Below are positions 49,746-58,265 of a stretch of 64,000 bases of DNA, in pieces. Source of the stretch: Glaciecola siphonariae (GTDB taxonomy: Bacteria; Pseudomonadota; Gammaproteobacteria; Enterobacterales; Alteromonadaceae); assembly GCF_042652645.1 (NCBI RefSeq), contig NZ_JBHSGU010000001.1:62001-126000 (forward strand), read 5' to 3'. The notes beneath the pieces are model-generated. The model worked only from the letters and a program-made list of their open reading frames with translations. It was not told the origin of the DNA and did not search any database. A program made the position numbers and the translations under genes. Position 1 is the first letter of the stretch, and each line of letters opens with the position of its first letter.

Positions 49746-50729
49746 TCAGTATTTCCTATACATTGTGTAGGTGAGCAGCACCATGACCAAGAGCAAGCAT
49801 GCGGCGACCGCATTGTGCATAGTGGCAACAGTTAGCGGTAGCGTATATACAACATTGCTAATACCAAGCCCTACTTGCACTGCAAGCACAACAAGCATGA
49901 CAACGGTCAGCTTTTTCATTAGCGCTGAGCTTGAGCGGGTAAAAATTGCAAATGCCAACCAGCATAAGTAGGCAACGGTAATAATAGCACCAAAGCGATG
50001 CAACACATGCATAGTAACGCGCTCTTCGTAACTGTGAACGCCATACTCATAATTTTCAGCGGCGGGCACCGAAAATGCTCCAGCAAAATCCAAACGAGCG
50101 ACCCAATCACCCTCGCAAATAGGGAGTTCGGTACACGCAAGCGACGCATAGTTCGCCGATGTCCAGCCACCTAGCGCAATTTGCCACACTAGAATAGCAA
50201 TCCCTATCGCTGCGTACTTCGCCAGCGGACGCATTTGCGTATCGCCCCCTGGTATTCTGAAGGGCGTCATTCGCAAATATAAAATAAACAAGCAAGACAA
50301 TACTGTAAAGCCACCTAACAAATGCGCCATCACCACGACAGGCAGTAGATTCAGCGTTACCGTCCACATACCAAGCATGCCCTGAAAACTGACGAGTAAA
50401 AGAAGCAATACTGGCAGCTTAAGCGGTGCTATTTTTCCTTTTGCGCGATTAACGATAGCGGCAATTGCAATCAATAAAATGATAAAGCCTAAGCCTGCGG
50501 CAAAGTAGCGATGGATCATTTCATTCCATGCCTTTTCAGCCTCAACGGGCCGCTCGGGAAACGCCTGATTGGCGGCCTCGATATGATGCTCTGCTTGAGG
50601 CACGAGCACATGCCCGTAACAACCTGGCCAGTCAGGGCAACCTAACCCGGCATCTGTAAGCCTTGTATATGCACCCAGTACAATGACAAATAAAGCTAAA
50701 AATATGCTTATTAGCACCAGCTTTTTCAT
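49746..50729 (-). CDS. ctaA: Heme A synthase (COX15/CtaA)
   Basis: Converts heme O to heme A; 327 residues, eight membrane segments. Seen: FVIVLGAYTRLTDAGLGCPDWPGCYG near the N-terminus with the Cys pair of CtaA, EMIHRYFAAGLG with the heme-ligand His, and MHVLHRFGAIITVAY and MHNAVAACLL in the second half. The organism therefore makes heme A and the oxidase below is of aa3 type. Confidence 0.96.
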   Translation of the reverse strand: MKKLVLISIFLALFVIVLGAYTRLTDAGLGCPDWPGCYGHVLVPQAEHHIEAANQAFPERPVEAEKAWNEMIHRYFAAGLGFIILLIAIAAIVNRAKGKIAPLKLPVLLLLLVSFQGMLGMWTVTLNLLPVVVMAHLLGGFTVLSCLFILYLRMTPFRIPGGDTQMRPLAKYAAIGIAILVWQIALGGWTSANYASLACTELPICEGDWVARLDFAGAFSVPAAENYEYGVHSYEERVTMHVLHRFGAIITVAYLCWLAFAIFTRSSSALMKKLTVVMLVVLAVQVGLGISNVVYTLPLTVATMHNAVAACLLLVMVLLTYTMYRKY

Positions 50730-50748
50730 TTAATTTACTTCCTCTGGC

Positions 50749-51309
50749 CTAACCTATGCGTGAAAGCTTAAGCAGCTTCTTCATATCCGCCAGCATATCT
50801 CGGCTGTCCATGATGGCCTGCTCTTGGTCTGCTGTGGTGGGATATTTGAGCACAATGTTGTTTAACGTATCGGCGATAAAAATAGCATTTACCGGTACAT
50901 CTTTAAACACTTTATTCACATTTTGTTTTGTTTTCTGTAACACTTGCGTGTCACTTATACTGGCAATTTTTTCAAGTGCACTTTGACTGCTTTGTTCAGT
51001 TGCAATAAATACTGCATTTACTCGCCCAGCCTCGCGGCCTATTGCCGTTTTTACTTGGCTAACGCTGTAAATCGCATTCTCACATGCGCTGTCACAAACC
51101 TGTGGTATGACATAAAGAAAATGCCACTTACGCTCCGCCTCTTGTAACAATTGTGCCGCTTCGATAGTGGGGTCGAGCAACTCCCCTCGATTTGTAGACG
51201 CCTTGTTAAACCAATCCATCTCAAGCGCTATTTTGGCTAAAATCACAGGGACCACAAACACCACAATCAATAGAATAAAAGCCATCTTATTATTTTTTTT
51301 AATTGACAT
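50749..51309 (-). CDS. Membrane-anchored Sco-like protein, unknown, 186 aa
   Basis: Conserved hypothetical found in gammaproteobacterial oxidase clusters. One N-terminal membrane anchor (AFILLIVVFVVPVILAKIAL), then a thioredoxin-like domain of the Sco type, with a CDSAC motif (Cys-x3-Cys near residues 72-76) in VIPQVCDSACENAIY. A distal His is not evident. An assembly role in copper insertion is plausible from context; its own activity is unproven. It lies 19 bases upstream of ctaA on the same strand. Confidence 0.8.
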   Translation of the reverse strand: MSIKKNNKMAFILLIVVFVVPVILAKIALEMDWFNKASTNRGELLDPTIEAAQLLQEAERKWHFLYVIPQVCDSACENAIYSVSQVKTAIGREAGRVNAVFIATEQSSQSALEKIASISDTQVLQKTKQNVNKVFKDVPVNAIFIADTLNNIVLKYPTTADQEQAIMDSRDMLADMKKLLKLSRIG

Positions 51310-51377
51310 ACGATAATCCTAAATTTACTAAGTCAGTTGATGCTTTTGCGCTTACGAGAGTGCTGGACGCCAGCATA

Positions 51378-51491
51378 ATATTGACTGGAGGGGCCACTCG
51401 TTTGAAAAACGCTGTGAACCCATCCCTGGGCGCTCGGCGAAATCATCCATGATTTCGACGTTTTCAAACGAGTGGCCCCTCCAGTCAATAT
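51378..51491. repeat. 114-bp palindromic intergenic element, 31-bp perfect inverted arms
   Basis: Left arm 51378-51408 and right arm 51461-51491 are perfect reverse complements over 31 bases (starting ATATTGACTGGAGGGGCCAC). The 52-base interior contains a second perfect hairpin at 51438-51457 with 9-base arms CGAAATCAT / ATGATTTCG and a 2-base loop. It fills the gap between the two minus-strand genes before surf1. No open frame is inside. It looks like a non-autonomous palindromic repeat (MITE- or REPIN-like); there is no T run, so it is not a simple terminator. Confidence 0.85.
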
Positions 51492-51530
51492 CCAAACCTA
51501 AAGTCCAACGATGCCTCTTCAGCACATTGC

Positions 51531-52256
51531 CTATTTAATTTGTTCTTTACGAATTTGCATAGACTTCATGATAGTCAGCAAAAACACAGTTAGTCCAGCG
51601 ATACCGAGTCCAAACCACTGGATGGCGTAGCCCAAGTGTCGTTCGGGCGCCATTACCACCACTTGCCAATCACGAATGTAAGCACTATCTGGCTGTTGGT
51701 CGAGGCGCAGGGTAAAAGGAAGCACATCTTTTCCTAGATGTTTTTCAATTTCCGCAAAATCGATTTGCTGAATAAGCACAGGAAAGCGCCCATAATTAAA
51801 ATTAGTCTCTGAAATCATAACATTGTCGCTAGGTACGTAAATGCGGCCCTGATATTGAGCGTCTTTAGGTATGATGATGCGAGGTAATTCAGAGCGATTG
51901 CCAGTGCCGGGAACCCAACCGAGATTGACCAATACGGTGCCGTAATTGCTCGCCAATGGCGCCAAAACCTCATAACCTGCCACGCCGTTTTTGATGCGAT
52001 TGTCTATGAAAAAGGTCTTATCGCTGAGTTCGCCCGTAACAAGCAGGGGAAAGTCAACAAAATCAGCAGGCGCATCAATGACGTCTTCTAATAATTGTGG
52101 GTCTGCTGCCTTGCGTTGTTCGATTTGGTTTAGGCGTTGCTCTTTTTGATACTTGCGATCGAGCTGCCAAAAGCCCAATAAAAACATAATGACAATACAC
52201 ACAATAGCCATTAAGGTAAAAATCATTCTTAGCGTGCTCACACCTTTAAACAGCAT
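51531..52256 (-). CDS. SURF1-family cytochrome oxidase assembly protein
   Basis: Two-membrane-segment assembly factor, implicated in heme A insertion into subunit I; 241 residues. Seen: the N-terminal membrane segment (LMAIVCIVIMFLLGFWQLDR in parts, the SURF1 FWQLxR signature), the periplasmic part with VNLGWVPG, and the C-terminal segment YAIQWFGLGIAGLTVFLL. It is part of the oxidase assembly set, divergent from the small DUF2909 gene by 31 bases. Confidence 0.94.
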   Translation of the reverse strand: MLFKGVSTLRMIFTLMAIVCIVIMFLLGFWQLDRKYQKEQRLNQIEQRKAADPQLLEDVIDAPADFVDFPLLVTGELSDKTFFIDNRIKNGVAGYEVLAPLASNYGTVLVNLGWVPGTGNRSELPRIIIPKDAQYQGRIYVPSDNVMISETNFNYGRFPVLIQQIDFAEIEKHLGKDVLPFTLRLDQQPDSAYIRDWQVVVMAPERHLGYAIQWFGLGIAGLTVFLLTIMKSMQIRKEQIK

Positions 52257-52287
52257 GCTAGTTAACCACCTCTAGGGAGCTACAAAT

Positions 52288-52497
52288 ATGTTAGCGGTAA
52301 AGATTATCATCGGAGCCTTACTTCTGTTCATGATATTTAATTTATTTAGGGCTATGAGAGTGATGTTAAAAGGTGGGGAGCACGAACCGATGAGCAAATT
52401 TATTGGCCGCAGGGTTATAGCGTCAGTCGTCATCGTCGTATTGATTCTGATAGCTGTCGCTACTGGCGTAATTACCCCAAACCCTCGGCCATATTGA
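52288..52497 (+). CDS. DUF2909 small twin-membrane protein
   Basis: Protein of 69 residues with two membrane segments (VKIIIGALLLFMIFNLFRAM and VIASVVIVVLILIAVATGVI). It matches the DUF2909 family, which sits beside cytochrome oxidase genes in many gammaproteobacteria. AGGGAGC upstream of ATG 52288 is a ribosome binding site. It is on the opposite strand to its cluster. Function unknown; a role in oxidase assembly is inferred from position only. Confidence 0.85.
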   Translation: MLAVKIIIGALLLFMIFNLFRAMRVMLKGGEHEPMSKFIGRRVIASVVIVVLILIAVATGVITPNPRPY

Positions 52498-52511
52498 TTT
52501 TTAATGCATTA

Positions 52512-53402
52512 TTAAAGAATATATACAAAGAAAAACAGCATTACCCAAACAACATCAACAAAATGCCAGTACCAAGCTCCCGCTTGGAAGGCAAAGTGCT
52601 CTTTAGGCGTGAAATGGCCTTTCAACACTCTCAAAAACAATACAATGAGAATAATCGTGCCCAAGGTCACATGTAGTCCATGGAACCCAGTCAGCAAGAA
52701 GAATGTGTTTCCATATATGCCAGACTGTAAGGTTAGGCCTAAGTCTCTGTAGGCATGGATGTACTCGTACACTTGAAGCGCAAGGAATATTGAACCAAGT
52801 AAAATGGTCGCACCTAGCATCGCTATAAGCTGCTTACGTTTATTTCCTTCTAGTCCGGTGTGTGCGTAATGCAGCGTCACAGACGATACCAACAAAATTA
52901 CCGTATTAATGAGCGGTAGACCATACCAACCCATCGGCGTAGTTTGTACGCCACCTGGCGTGCTGGTAAGCGGCCACATTGCTTCAAAAGTTGGCCATAA
53001 GACTTCGTTAGTCATCGCATTATTAGACGCGCCACCTAACCATGGAACCGCAATCGTGCGGGCGTAAAATAGGGCACCAAAGAATGCCGCAAAAAACATC
53101 ACTTCTGAGAAGATAAACCACGCCATACCCTGTCGATATGAGCGCCCAAGCTGTGCGCTATATAAGCCGCTCATAGACTCATCGATTTGATTTTTAAACC
53201 AGCCAAATACCATGACGGTGAGCATCACTAAGCCTGCTAGCAGCACGTACCCGCCTATGCCCGACTTATCACGAGTGACCTCTACTACGTAATTTCCTGC
53301 ACCAACCGCAATCAAAAATAGCGCCACCGCCCCAACAATGGGCCAGACGCTTTGTTCAGGTACGTAGTACTTTTCGTATTGTTCTTGCGCTTGTTCAGCC
53401 AT
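52512..53402 (-). CDS. ctaE: Cytochrome c oxidase subunit III
   Basis: Membrane subunit of the aa3-type oxidase; 296 residues, seven membrane segments. Seen: VWPIVGAVALFLIAVG, GMAWFIFSEVMFFAAFFGALFYAR in parts, FLLTGFHGLHVTLGTI and the C-terminal FQAGAWYWHFVDVVWVMLFFFVYI. It lies 2 bases after the ctaG gene. Confidence 0.97.
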   Translation of the reverse strand: MAEQAQEQYEKYYVPEQSVWPIVGAVALFLIAVGAGNYVVEVTRDKSGIGGYVLLAGLVMLTVMVFGWFKNQIDESMSGLYSAQLGRSYRQGMAWFIFSEVMFFAAFFGALFYARTIAVPWLGGASNNAMTNEVLWPTFEAMWPLTSTPGGVQTTPMGWYGLPLINTVILLVSSVTLHYAHTGLEGNKRKQLIAMLGATILLGSIFLALQVYEYIHAYRDLGLTLQSGIYGNTFFLLTGFHGLHVTLGTIILIVLFLRVLKGHFTPKEHFAFQAGAWYWHFVDVVWVMLFFFVYIL

Positions 53403-53404
53403 GT

Positions 53405-54046
53405 TTATCTCCGTAGACCACTGTTCATCGCCACTACTTCAGCTTCGTCAGCGTTCTCAGTAATGTCATATAAAGTGTATTGCAATGTAAAAAAAGTTAT
53501 ATCGTCAGGCAGTTGCGGGTCAATGTAGAACGTCATTGGCATGACCGCTTCTTCGCCTGCTTTGAGAGGTTGGTGTTTAAAACAAAAACACTCTGTTTTA
53601 TTGACATAAAGCGCAGCAGTTCCTGGAGAGACCGATGGGATCGCCTGCGCAATAATATTTCGATTGACCGGATTACGCACATAAAAAGCAACTTCGCTCA
53701 TTTCACCGGGGTTAACTTCAACGCGCTTTGTTTGCGCTTTGAACTCCCATGGCATGCCTGTGTTTGTTCGCGTAATGAATTCAACCGTAATGGTGCGCGA
53801 TGTATCAATTTCAACCGCTTCGTACACCGCTACTTCGTTACTTGTTTTGCCGTTTATGCCTAGTGCATCGCACAATACGTCATACAGCGGCACAAGCGCA
53901 AAACCAAAACCAAACATGCCCACTACAACCAATATGAGTTTGCCCACGGTTTTCCCGTGAGACTGTGGGGCAGTAGAGGCAGACTGCACAGCACTCTCAG
54001 CGCTAGACAGTTCAGCCTTGTTTTCAGTTGTTTGCTTGTTCGTCAT
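53405..54046 (-). CDS. ctaG: Cytochrome c oxidase assembly protein CtaG/Cox11
   Basis: Copper chaperone for the CuB site of subunit I; 213 residues. Seen: an N-terminal anchor (LILVVVGMFGFGFALVPLYDVLC in parts) and the copper-binding Cys-x-Cys in TECFCFKHQPL. It lies between ctaD and ctaE, the standard order in proteobacteria. Confidence 0.96.
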   Translation of the reverse strand: MTNKQTTENKAELSSAESAVQSASTAPQSHGKTVGKLILVVVGMFGFGFALVPLYDVLCDALGINGKTSNEVAVYEAVEIDTSRTITVEFITRTNTGMPWEFKAQTKRVEVNPGEMSEVAFYVRNPVNRNIIAQAIPSVSPGTAALYVNKTECFCFKHQPLKAGEEAVMPMTFYIDPQLPDDITFFTLQYTLYDITENADEAEVVAMNSGLRR

Positions 54047-54098
54047 AATGTATTGATTACCGCAATGCCGCCTGGCATACCTATTGTTTATCGGTTAA

Positions 54099-55718
54099 TT
54101 ACTTAATAACCGGTGGTGTATCAAAGGTATGATAAGGAGCCGGTGAAGGGATTTCCCATTCTAGGCCCTCGGCGCCATCCCACACTTGGTCTGATACCTT
54201 TTCACCCTGCTTACGACACGCTTTAATGATCAATGCCAAGAATATCAACTGTGATAAACCAAAGGCGAAACCGCCGATACTGATCCACTTGTTAAAATCA
54301 GCAAATTGCAATGCGTAATCAGGGATACGACGAGGCATACCCGCTAAGCCTACGAAGTGCATAGGGAAGAACAAGACATTTACCGAGACCAGCGAGCACC
54401 AAAAATGCAGTTTGGCCAATTTAATGTCGAACATGCGCCCGGTCCACTTAGGTAACCAGTAATAAACCGCTGCCATAATCGAGAAGACCGCACCGGTTAC
54501 CAGCACATAGTGGAAGTGAGCAACCACAAAGTAGGTATCGTGGTACTGGAAGTCCACAGGCACGATTGCAAGCATTAGGCCTGACAAACCGCCGATGGTA
54601 AATAGTATGATGAACGCGATGGCAAACAGCATCGGCACTTCAAAGGAGATACTGCCGCGCCACATGGTGGCCACCCAGTTAAATACCTTCACACCCGTTG
54701 GCACTGCGATGATCATGGTGGCAATCATGAAGAACATTTCAGCAAATACTGGCATACCAGTAGTGAACATATGGTGTGCCCATACGATAAACGACAGCAA
54801 TGCGATAGATGCGGTGGCATACACCATGGACGCATAACCAAAGAGTTTCTTGCGTGAAAAGGTTGGTACGATTTGCGAGATGATCCCAAAGGCGGGCAAG
54901 ATCATTATGTACACTTCAGGATGCCCAAAGAACCAGAAAATATGCTGGAACAATACTGGATCGCCACCACCGGCTGCATCGAAGAAGCTTGTGCCGAAGT
55001 ATTTATCGGTAAGCACCATCGTTACCACGCCCGCAAGCACTGGCATAACCGCGATTAACAAAAATGCTGTGATTAACCATGTCCATACAAAAAGAGGCAT
55101 CTTCATGTAGGTCATGCCTGGGGCTCGCATGTTGAATATCGTGACCACAACGTTAATCGCGCCCATGATTGAGCTTATACCCATGATGTGCACTGAGAAT
55201 ACGAACAGGGCAGTACTGTCACCACTGTAGGTAGTAGATAACGGCGCGTAGAAAGTCCAACCAAAGGCAGGACCGCCTCCTTCAACAAACAATGAAGAAA
55301 GAAGTATCAAAAAGGCAAATGGAAGTATCCAAAAGCTCCAGTTATTCATGCGCGGCAGAGCCATATCTGGCGCACCAATCATCATAGGAATCAACCAGTT
55401 AGCTAGCCCGGTAAAGGCTGGCATAACGGCGCCGAATACCATGATCAATCCATGAACGGTGGTCATTTGGTTAAAGAAGTTTGGCTCAACTATTTGTAGC
55501 CCAGGTTGAAAGAGCTCTGCGCGAATAACCATCGCCATTGCTCCGCCCACCAAAAACATGATGAAGGCGAACCATAAATAAAGCGTACCAATGTCTTTAT
55601 GGTTGGTGGTTAATAACCAACGCATCAAGCCTTTAGGCGCGCCGTGATGATGTCCGTCATGTCCGTCGTGGGAATCATGAGCGTCAGGTGCATGTGCAGT
55701 ATCAGTTACGGTCGACAT
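54099..55718 (-). CDS. ctaD: Cytochrome c oxidase subunit I
   Basis: Catalytic subunit with heme a, heme a3 and CuB; 539 residues, 12 membrane segments. Seen: TTVHGLIMVFGAVMPAF (first heme a ligand His), WFFGHPEVYIMILPAFGIIS (CuB His crosslinked to Tyr), the HHMFTTG CuB His pair, and VVAHFHYVLVTGA with the heme a3 and second heme a ligands. The N-terminus is His/Asp-rich (HDSHDGHDGHHHGAP). The D-channel NxxLP region is present in outline. Confidence 0.97.
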   Translation of the reverse strand: MSTVTDTAHAPDAHDSHDGHDGHHHGAPKGLMRWLLTTNHKDIGTLYLWFAFIMFLVGGAMAMVIRAELFQPGLQIVEPNFFNQMTTVHGLIMVFGAVMPAFTGLANWLIPMMIGAPDMALPRMNNWSFWILPFAFLILLSSLFVEGGGPAFGWTFYAPLSTTYSGDSTALFVFSVHIMGISSIMGAINVVVTIFNMRAPGMTYMKMPLFVWTWLITAFLLIAVMPVLAGVVTMVLTDKYFGTSFFDAAGGGDPVLFQHIFWFFGHPEVYIMILPAFGIISQIVPTFSRKKLFGYASMVYATASIALLSFIVWAHHMFTTGMPVFAEMFFMIATMIIAVPTGVKVFNWVATMWRGSISFEVPMLFAIAFIILFTIGGLSGLMLAIVPVDFQYHDTYFVVAHFHYVLVTGAVFSIMAAVYYWLPKWTGRMFDIKLAKLHFWCSLVSVNVLFFPMHFVGLAGMPRRIPDYALQFADFNKWISIGGFAFGLSQLIFLALIIKACRKQGEKVSDQVWDGAEGLEWEIPSPAPYHTFDTPPVIK

Positions 55719-55730
55719 TTACTTGATCTC

Positions 55731-56906
55731 CTACTCGCCATTCATGATGGCATTAACATCTTTAGCTTGAACCATTTCGCCGGTATTGTTCCCCCAAGCA
55801 TTTCGCTGATAGGTAACAACCGCCGCAATCTCTGACATCGTTAACTGTTTTGCAAATGACTGCATGGCAGTTCCTGCTTTACCGTAAACGATGATATCTA
55901 TGTGGGCTTGTTGATCTTCTGTGGCTATCTTCGAGCCTTTAATCGCAGGGAACACGCCGGCAAGACCTTCACCATTTGGCATATGACATGCAGCGCAAAC
56001 AGCTTCATATACGCGTTTCCCATCAGTCATCAGCTCTTCCATCGACATGTTCATCGCCAACAAACGCTGCTCTTCTTCTTTGGCACGAATGGCAATCGCT
56101 TCTTGTTCTTCAATCCATGCTTGATAATCTGCAGGATCTTTCGCGATGACCACGATGGGCATAAACCCGTGGTCTTTACCACACAGCTCCGCACACTGAC
56201 CACGGTATACACCGGGCTCATTCACGTTAGTCCATGCTTCGTTTATAAAACCGGGATTAGCATCTTTCTTAACGGCAAAATCAGGCACCCACCAAGAATG
56301 AATAACATCATCGGAGGTGATGAGAAAACGCACTTTTTGGCCAGTAGGAATCACGAGAGGACGGTCAACTTCGAGCAGATAGTTTTCGCCCTTTGTAAAC
56401 TTGTTGCGGATTTGTTCTTGCTGAGTAGCGAGTGTAGAGAAAAACTCAACATCGTTATCCATGTACTTGTAATGCCATTTCCACTGAGAACCAGTGACCA
56501 ATACCGTCAGGTCAGGTTTAGACACGTCTTCCATATCTATCAGCGTATTTGCCGCTGGCACAGCCATGGCAATGAGGATTAAGAACGGCACTACTGTCCA
56601 CGCAATCTCTACTTTTACATTTTCATGGAAATGCGCAGGTTTAGCGCCCTTGGACTTACGGTGTTTCACCATTGAGTAAAACATAACCCCGAAAACCAAC
56701 ACAGCAATGCCTATGCAGATGTAGAACATCATCATATGTAGGCCATACACCTGTTGGCTAATCTCTGTTACGCCTGGACGCAGGTTTAAATCTGACCGCT
56801 CACCAGCAGTAGTGGCTAGCGACATCATCGGCGCACTCATCAATAGAGTACTTAAAGCAATTTGCAGCGACTTCACACTTGACTCCCAAAATTGAGGTTG
56901 ACGCAT
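55731..56906 (-). CDS. ctaC: Cytochrome c oxidase subunit II with fused cytochrome c
   Basis: Carries the CuA centre; 391 residues from ATG 56906 (a TTG 15 bases upstream gives a longer form). Seen: a signal peptide near residues 10-32, two membrane segments, GSQWKWHYKY, the CuA ligands in CAELCGKDHGFM together with the earlier His in DVIHSWWVPDF, and a C-terminal cytochrome c domain with CAACH near residue 313 and a downstream Met. It is a caa3-type architecture. First gene of the oxidase operon. Confidence 0.95.
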   Translation of the reverse strand: MRQPQFWESSVKSLQIALSTLLMSAPMMSLATTAGERSDLNLRPGVTEISQQVYGLHMMMFYICIGIAVLVFGVMFYSMVKHRKSKGAKPAHFHENVKVEIAWTVVPFLILIAMAVPAANTLIDMEDVSKPDLTVLVTGSQWKWHYKYMDNDVEFFSTLATQQEQIRNKFTKGENYLLEVDRPLVIPTGQKVRFLITSDDVIHSWWVPDFAVKKDANPGFINEAWTNVNEPGVYRGQCAELCGKDHGFMPIVVIAKDPADYQAWIEEQEAIAIRAKEEEQRLLAMNMSMEELMTDGKRVYEAVCAACHMPNGEGLAGVFPAIKGSKIATEDQQAHIDIIVYGKAGTAMQSFAKQLTMSEIAAVVTYQRNAWGNNTGEMVQAKDVNAIMNGE

Positions 56907-57461
56907 TATGTGTTTTATCAAAATTTACAGCTTAAGTAAGCGTGTTTCGATACGAATTAACGTCGGATGTTATTAGAATGTGAATAACTGTATAATGATT
57001 AATCAAACAAAAGCTTACGTCTAGTACTTTTTGGAGAAAAACCATACAAACAGTTCGAATTATCCACGAGTTTGCTGTTTTTTTAATCAAAAGAAAATAA
57101 AGCGTGTAAAAAACAAACACCATGCTGTGAATTTTTTGTTACGCAAATATAAAATTTTGCGCAATGGCTCGCGCGATTGTGAGAGAGAATCTAGATAAAT
57201 ATCTCAATAAAAAAAGCAAAAAAACTCGCCGTCATGTTTCTATAAGGGCGAGTTTCAGTTGATTTATATTTGGGCGAGAATTACCAAGCCGTTTACCCTA
57301 ATTTGAGCGTAGCGCTTTCTCGTTAAGTTCACAGCATGAAACTACTACTCGCATTTTCTCGACATTCGAGCCAAAGCGAGTTGAGATTCGCATGCCAGCA
57401 ATAGGTGAGAGTGACACCAACAGGGCTAATTGCCGGCGGAGGCCAATTAGGCGAAGGCCCT
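56907..57461. other. Intergenic stretch between ctaC and lexA
   Basis: 555 bases with no convincing gene. It holds the minus-strand terminator at 57213-57255, A/T-rich sequence upstream of ctaC (probable oxidase promoter region, none identified with confidence), and a hairpin at 57422-57461 just after the lexA stop: outer arms AGGGC / GCCCT and inner arms TAATTGCC / GGCCAATTA, with no T run. Confidence 0.5.
57213..57255 (-). terminator. Rho-independent terminator on the minus strand, after lexA
   Basis: Perfect 9-base arms AAACTCGCC (57222-57230) and GGCGAGTTT (57247-57255), with an A-rich run to the left that reads as a T run on the minus strand. It lies about 200 bases beyond the lexA stop. 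Confidence 0.75.
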
Positions 57462-58085
57462 CTAATTGAAGTCTACATTATCCCGAATAACGCCAACCGC
57501 TAGTCCCTCAATTTCAAAGTATTGAGAGCGTAGGTCTACCTCAATGGGCGAAAAGTCATCATTTTCGGCATGCAAAATCACTAATGGCCCTTTCTTCTCG
57601 AAGCGTTTTACCGTCACATCTTCGTCAATACGTGCCACCACAACCTGCCCGTTTCGCACATTATTAGTTTTGTGTACGGCAAGCAAATCACCGTCCATAA
57701 TGCCGATTTTCTTCATACTCATACCGTTAACACGCAATAAAAAATCTGCGCCCGGATGAAACATTGCAGGGTCTACTTTATAGTGAGAGTCAACATGCTC
57801 TTGCGCCAATATAGGTTGTCCGGCTGCAACACGGCCAATCAAAGGAATGCCTTGTTCAACATTGTCTTCGAGCGCGCAGTTCAATCGAATGCCTCGAGAA
57901 GTACCCGGAAGAATTTCTATTACGTTCTTTTTTGCAAGCGCCTTCAAATGCTCTTCTGCCGCGTTAGCGGATTTAAAGCCGAGTTCGCGCGCTATCTCAG
58001 CGCGAGTAGGGGGCATGCCCGTATCTATCATGGTAGATTTGATCAGATTGAGCACTTCTTCTTGACGTGGAGTTAGTGGACGCAT
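57462..58085 (-). CDS. lexA: LexA repressor
   Basis: SOS regulator that represses DNA-damage genes and autocleaves on RecA filaments; 207 residues. Seen: the N-terminal winged helix (RQEEVLNLIKSTMIDTGMPPTRAEIA in parts, LGFKSANAAEEHLKAL), the cleavage site Ala88-Gly89 in RVAAGQPIL, catalytic Ser123 in GMSMKKIGIMDGD, and Lys160 in DEDVTVKRF. It is divergent from plsB, as in E. coli, and a LexA box lies 8 bases ahead of its ATG. Confidence 0.97.
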   Translation of the reverse strand: MRPLTPRQEEVLNLIKSTMIDTGMPPTRAEIARELGFKSANAAEEHLKALAKKNVIEILPGTSRGIRLNCALEDNVEQGIPLIGRVAAGQPILAQEHVDSHYKVDPAMFHPGADFLLRVNGMSMKKIGIMDGDLLAVHKTNNVRNGQVVVARIDEDVTVKRFEKKGPLVILHAENDDFSPIEVDLRSQYFEIEGLAVGVIRDNVDFN

Positions 58086-58092
58086 AACCAGC

Positions 58093-58108
58093 CTGTTTTT
58101 CTATACAG
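58093..58108 (-). promoter_or_regulatory. LexA (SOS) box of lexA
   Basis: CTG-N10-CAG with sequence CTGTTTTTCTATACAG, close to the gammaproteobacterial consensus CTGTATATATATACAG. It lies between the -10 element and the lexA start, so it would autoregulate lexA. Confidence 0.88.
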
Positions 58109-58116
58109 TTAAGTCG

Positions 58117-58144
58117 AGTATAACTTTTTAATCGCAAAGCGCAA
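58117..58144 (-). promoter_or_regulatory. Sigma70-type promoter of lexA
   Basis: On the minus strand TTGCGC (58139-58144), 16-base spacer and TATACT (58117-58122). The LexA box lies 8 bases downstream, placing the operator over the start of transcription. Confidence 0.7.
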
Positions 58145-58265
58145 CACTCTTGTTAAGGTTTGTGGTGATGATCACGCCTTTTGACCTTTTTTGAACAACG
58201 CTTATTAATATTCCACTTTCGCAAAGCGTGTTATTATTCAGTGACTAAGTTAGTTCGGAGCGCAC

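Noticed and set aside
55902..56582. Long plus-strand frame opposite ctaC
   Set aside because: It is an antisense shadow of a clear subunit II gene and has no family-like sequence.
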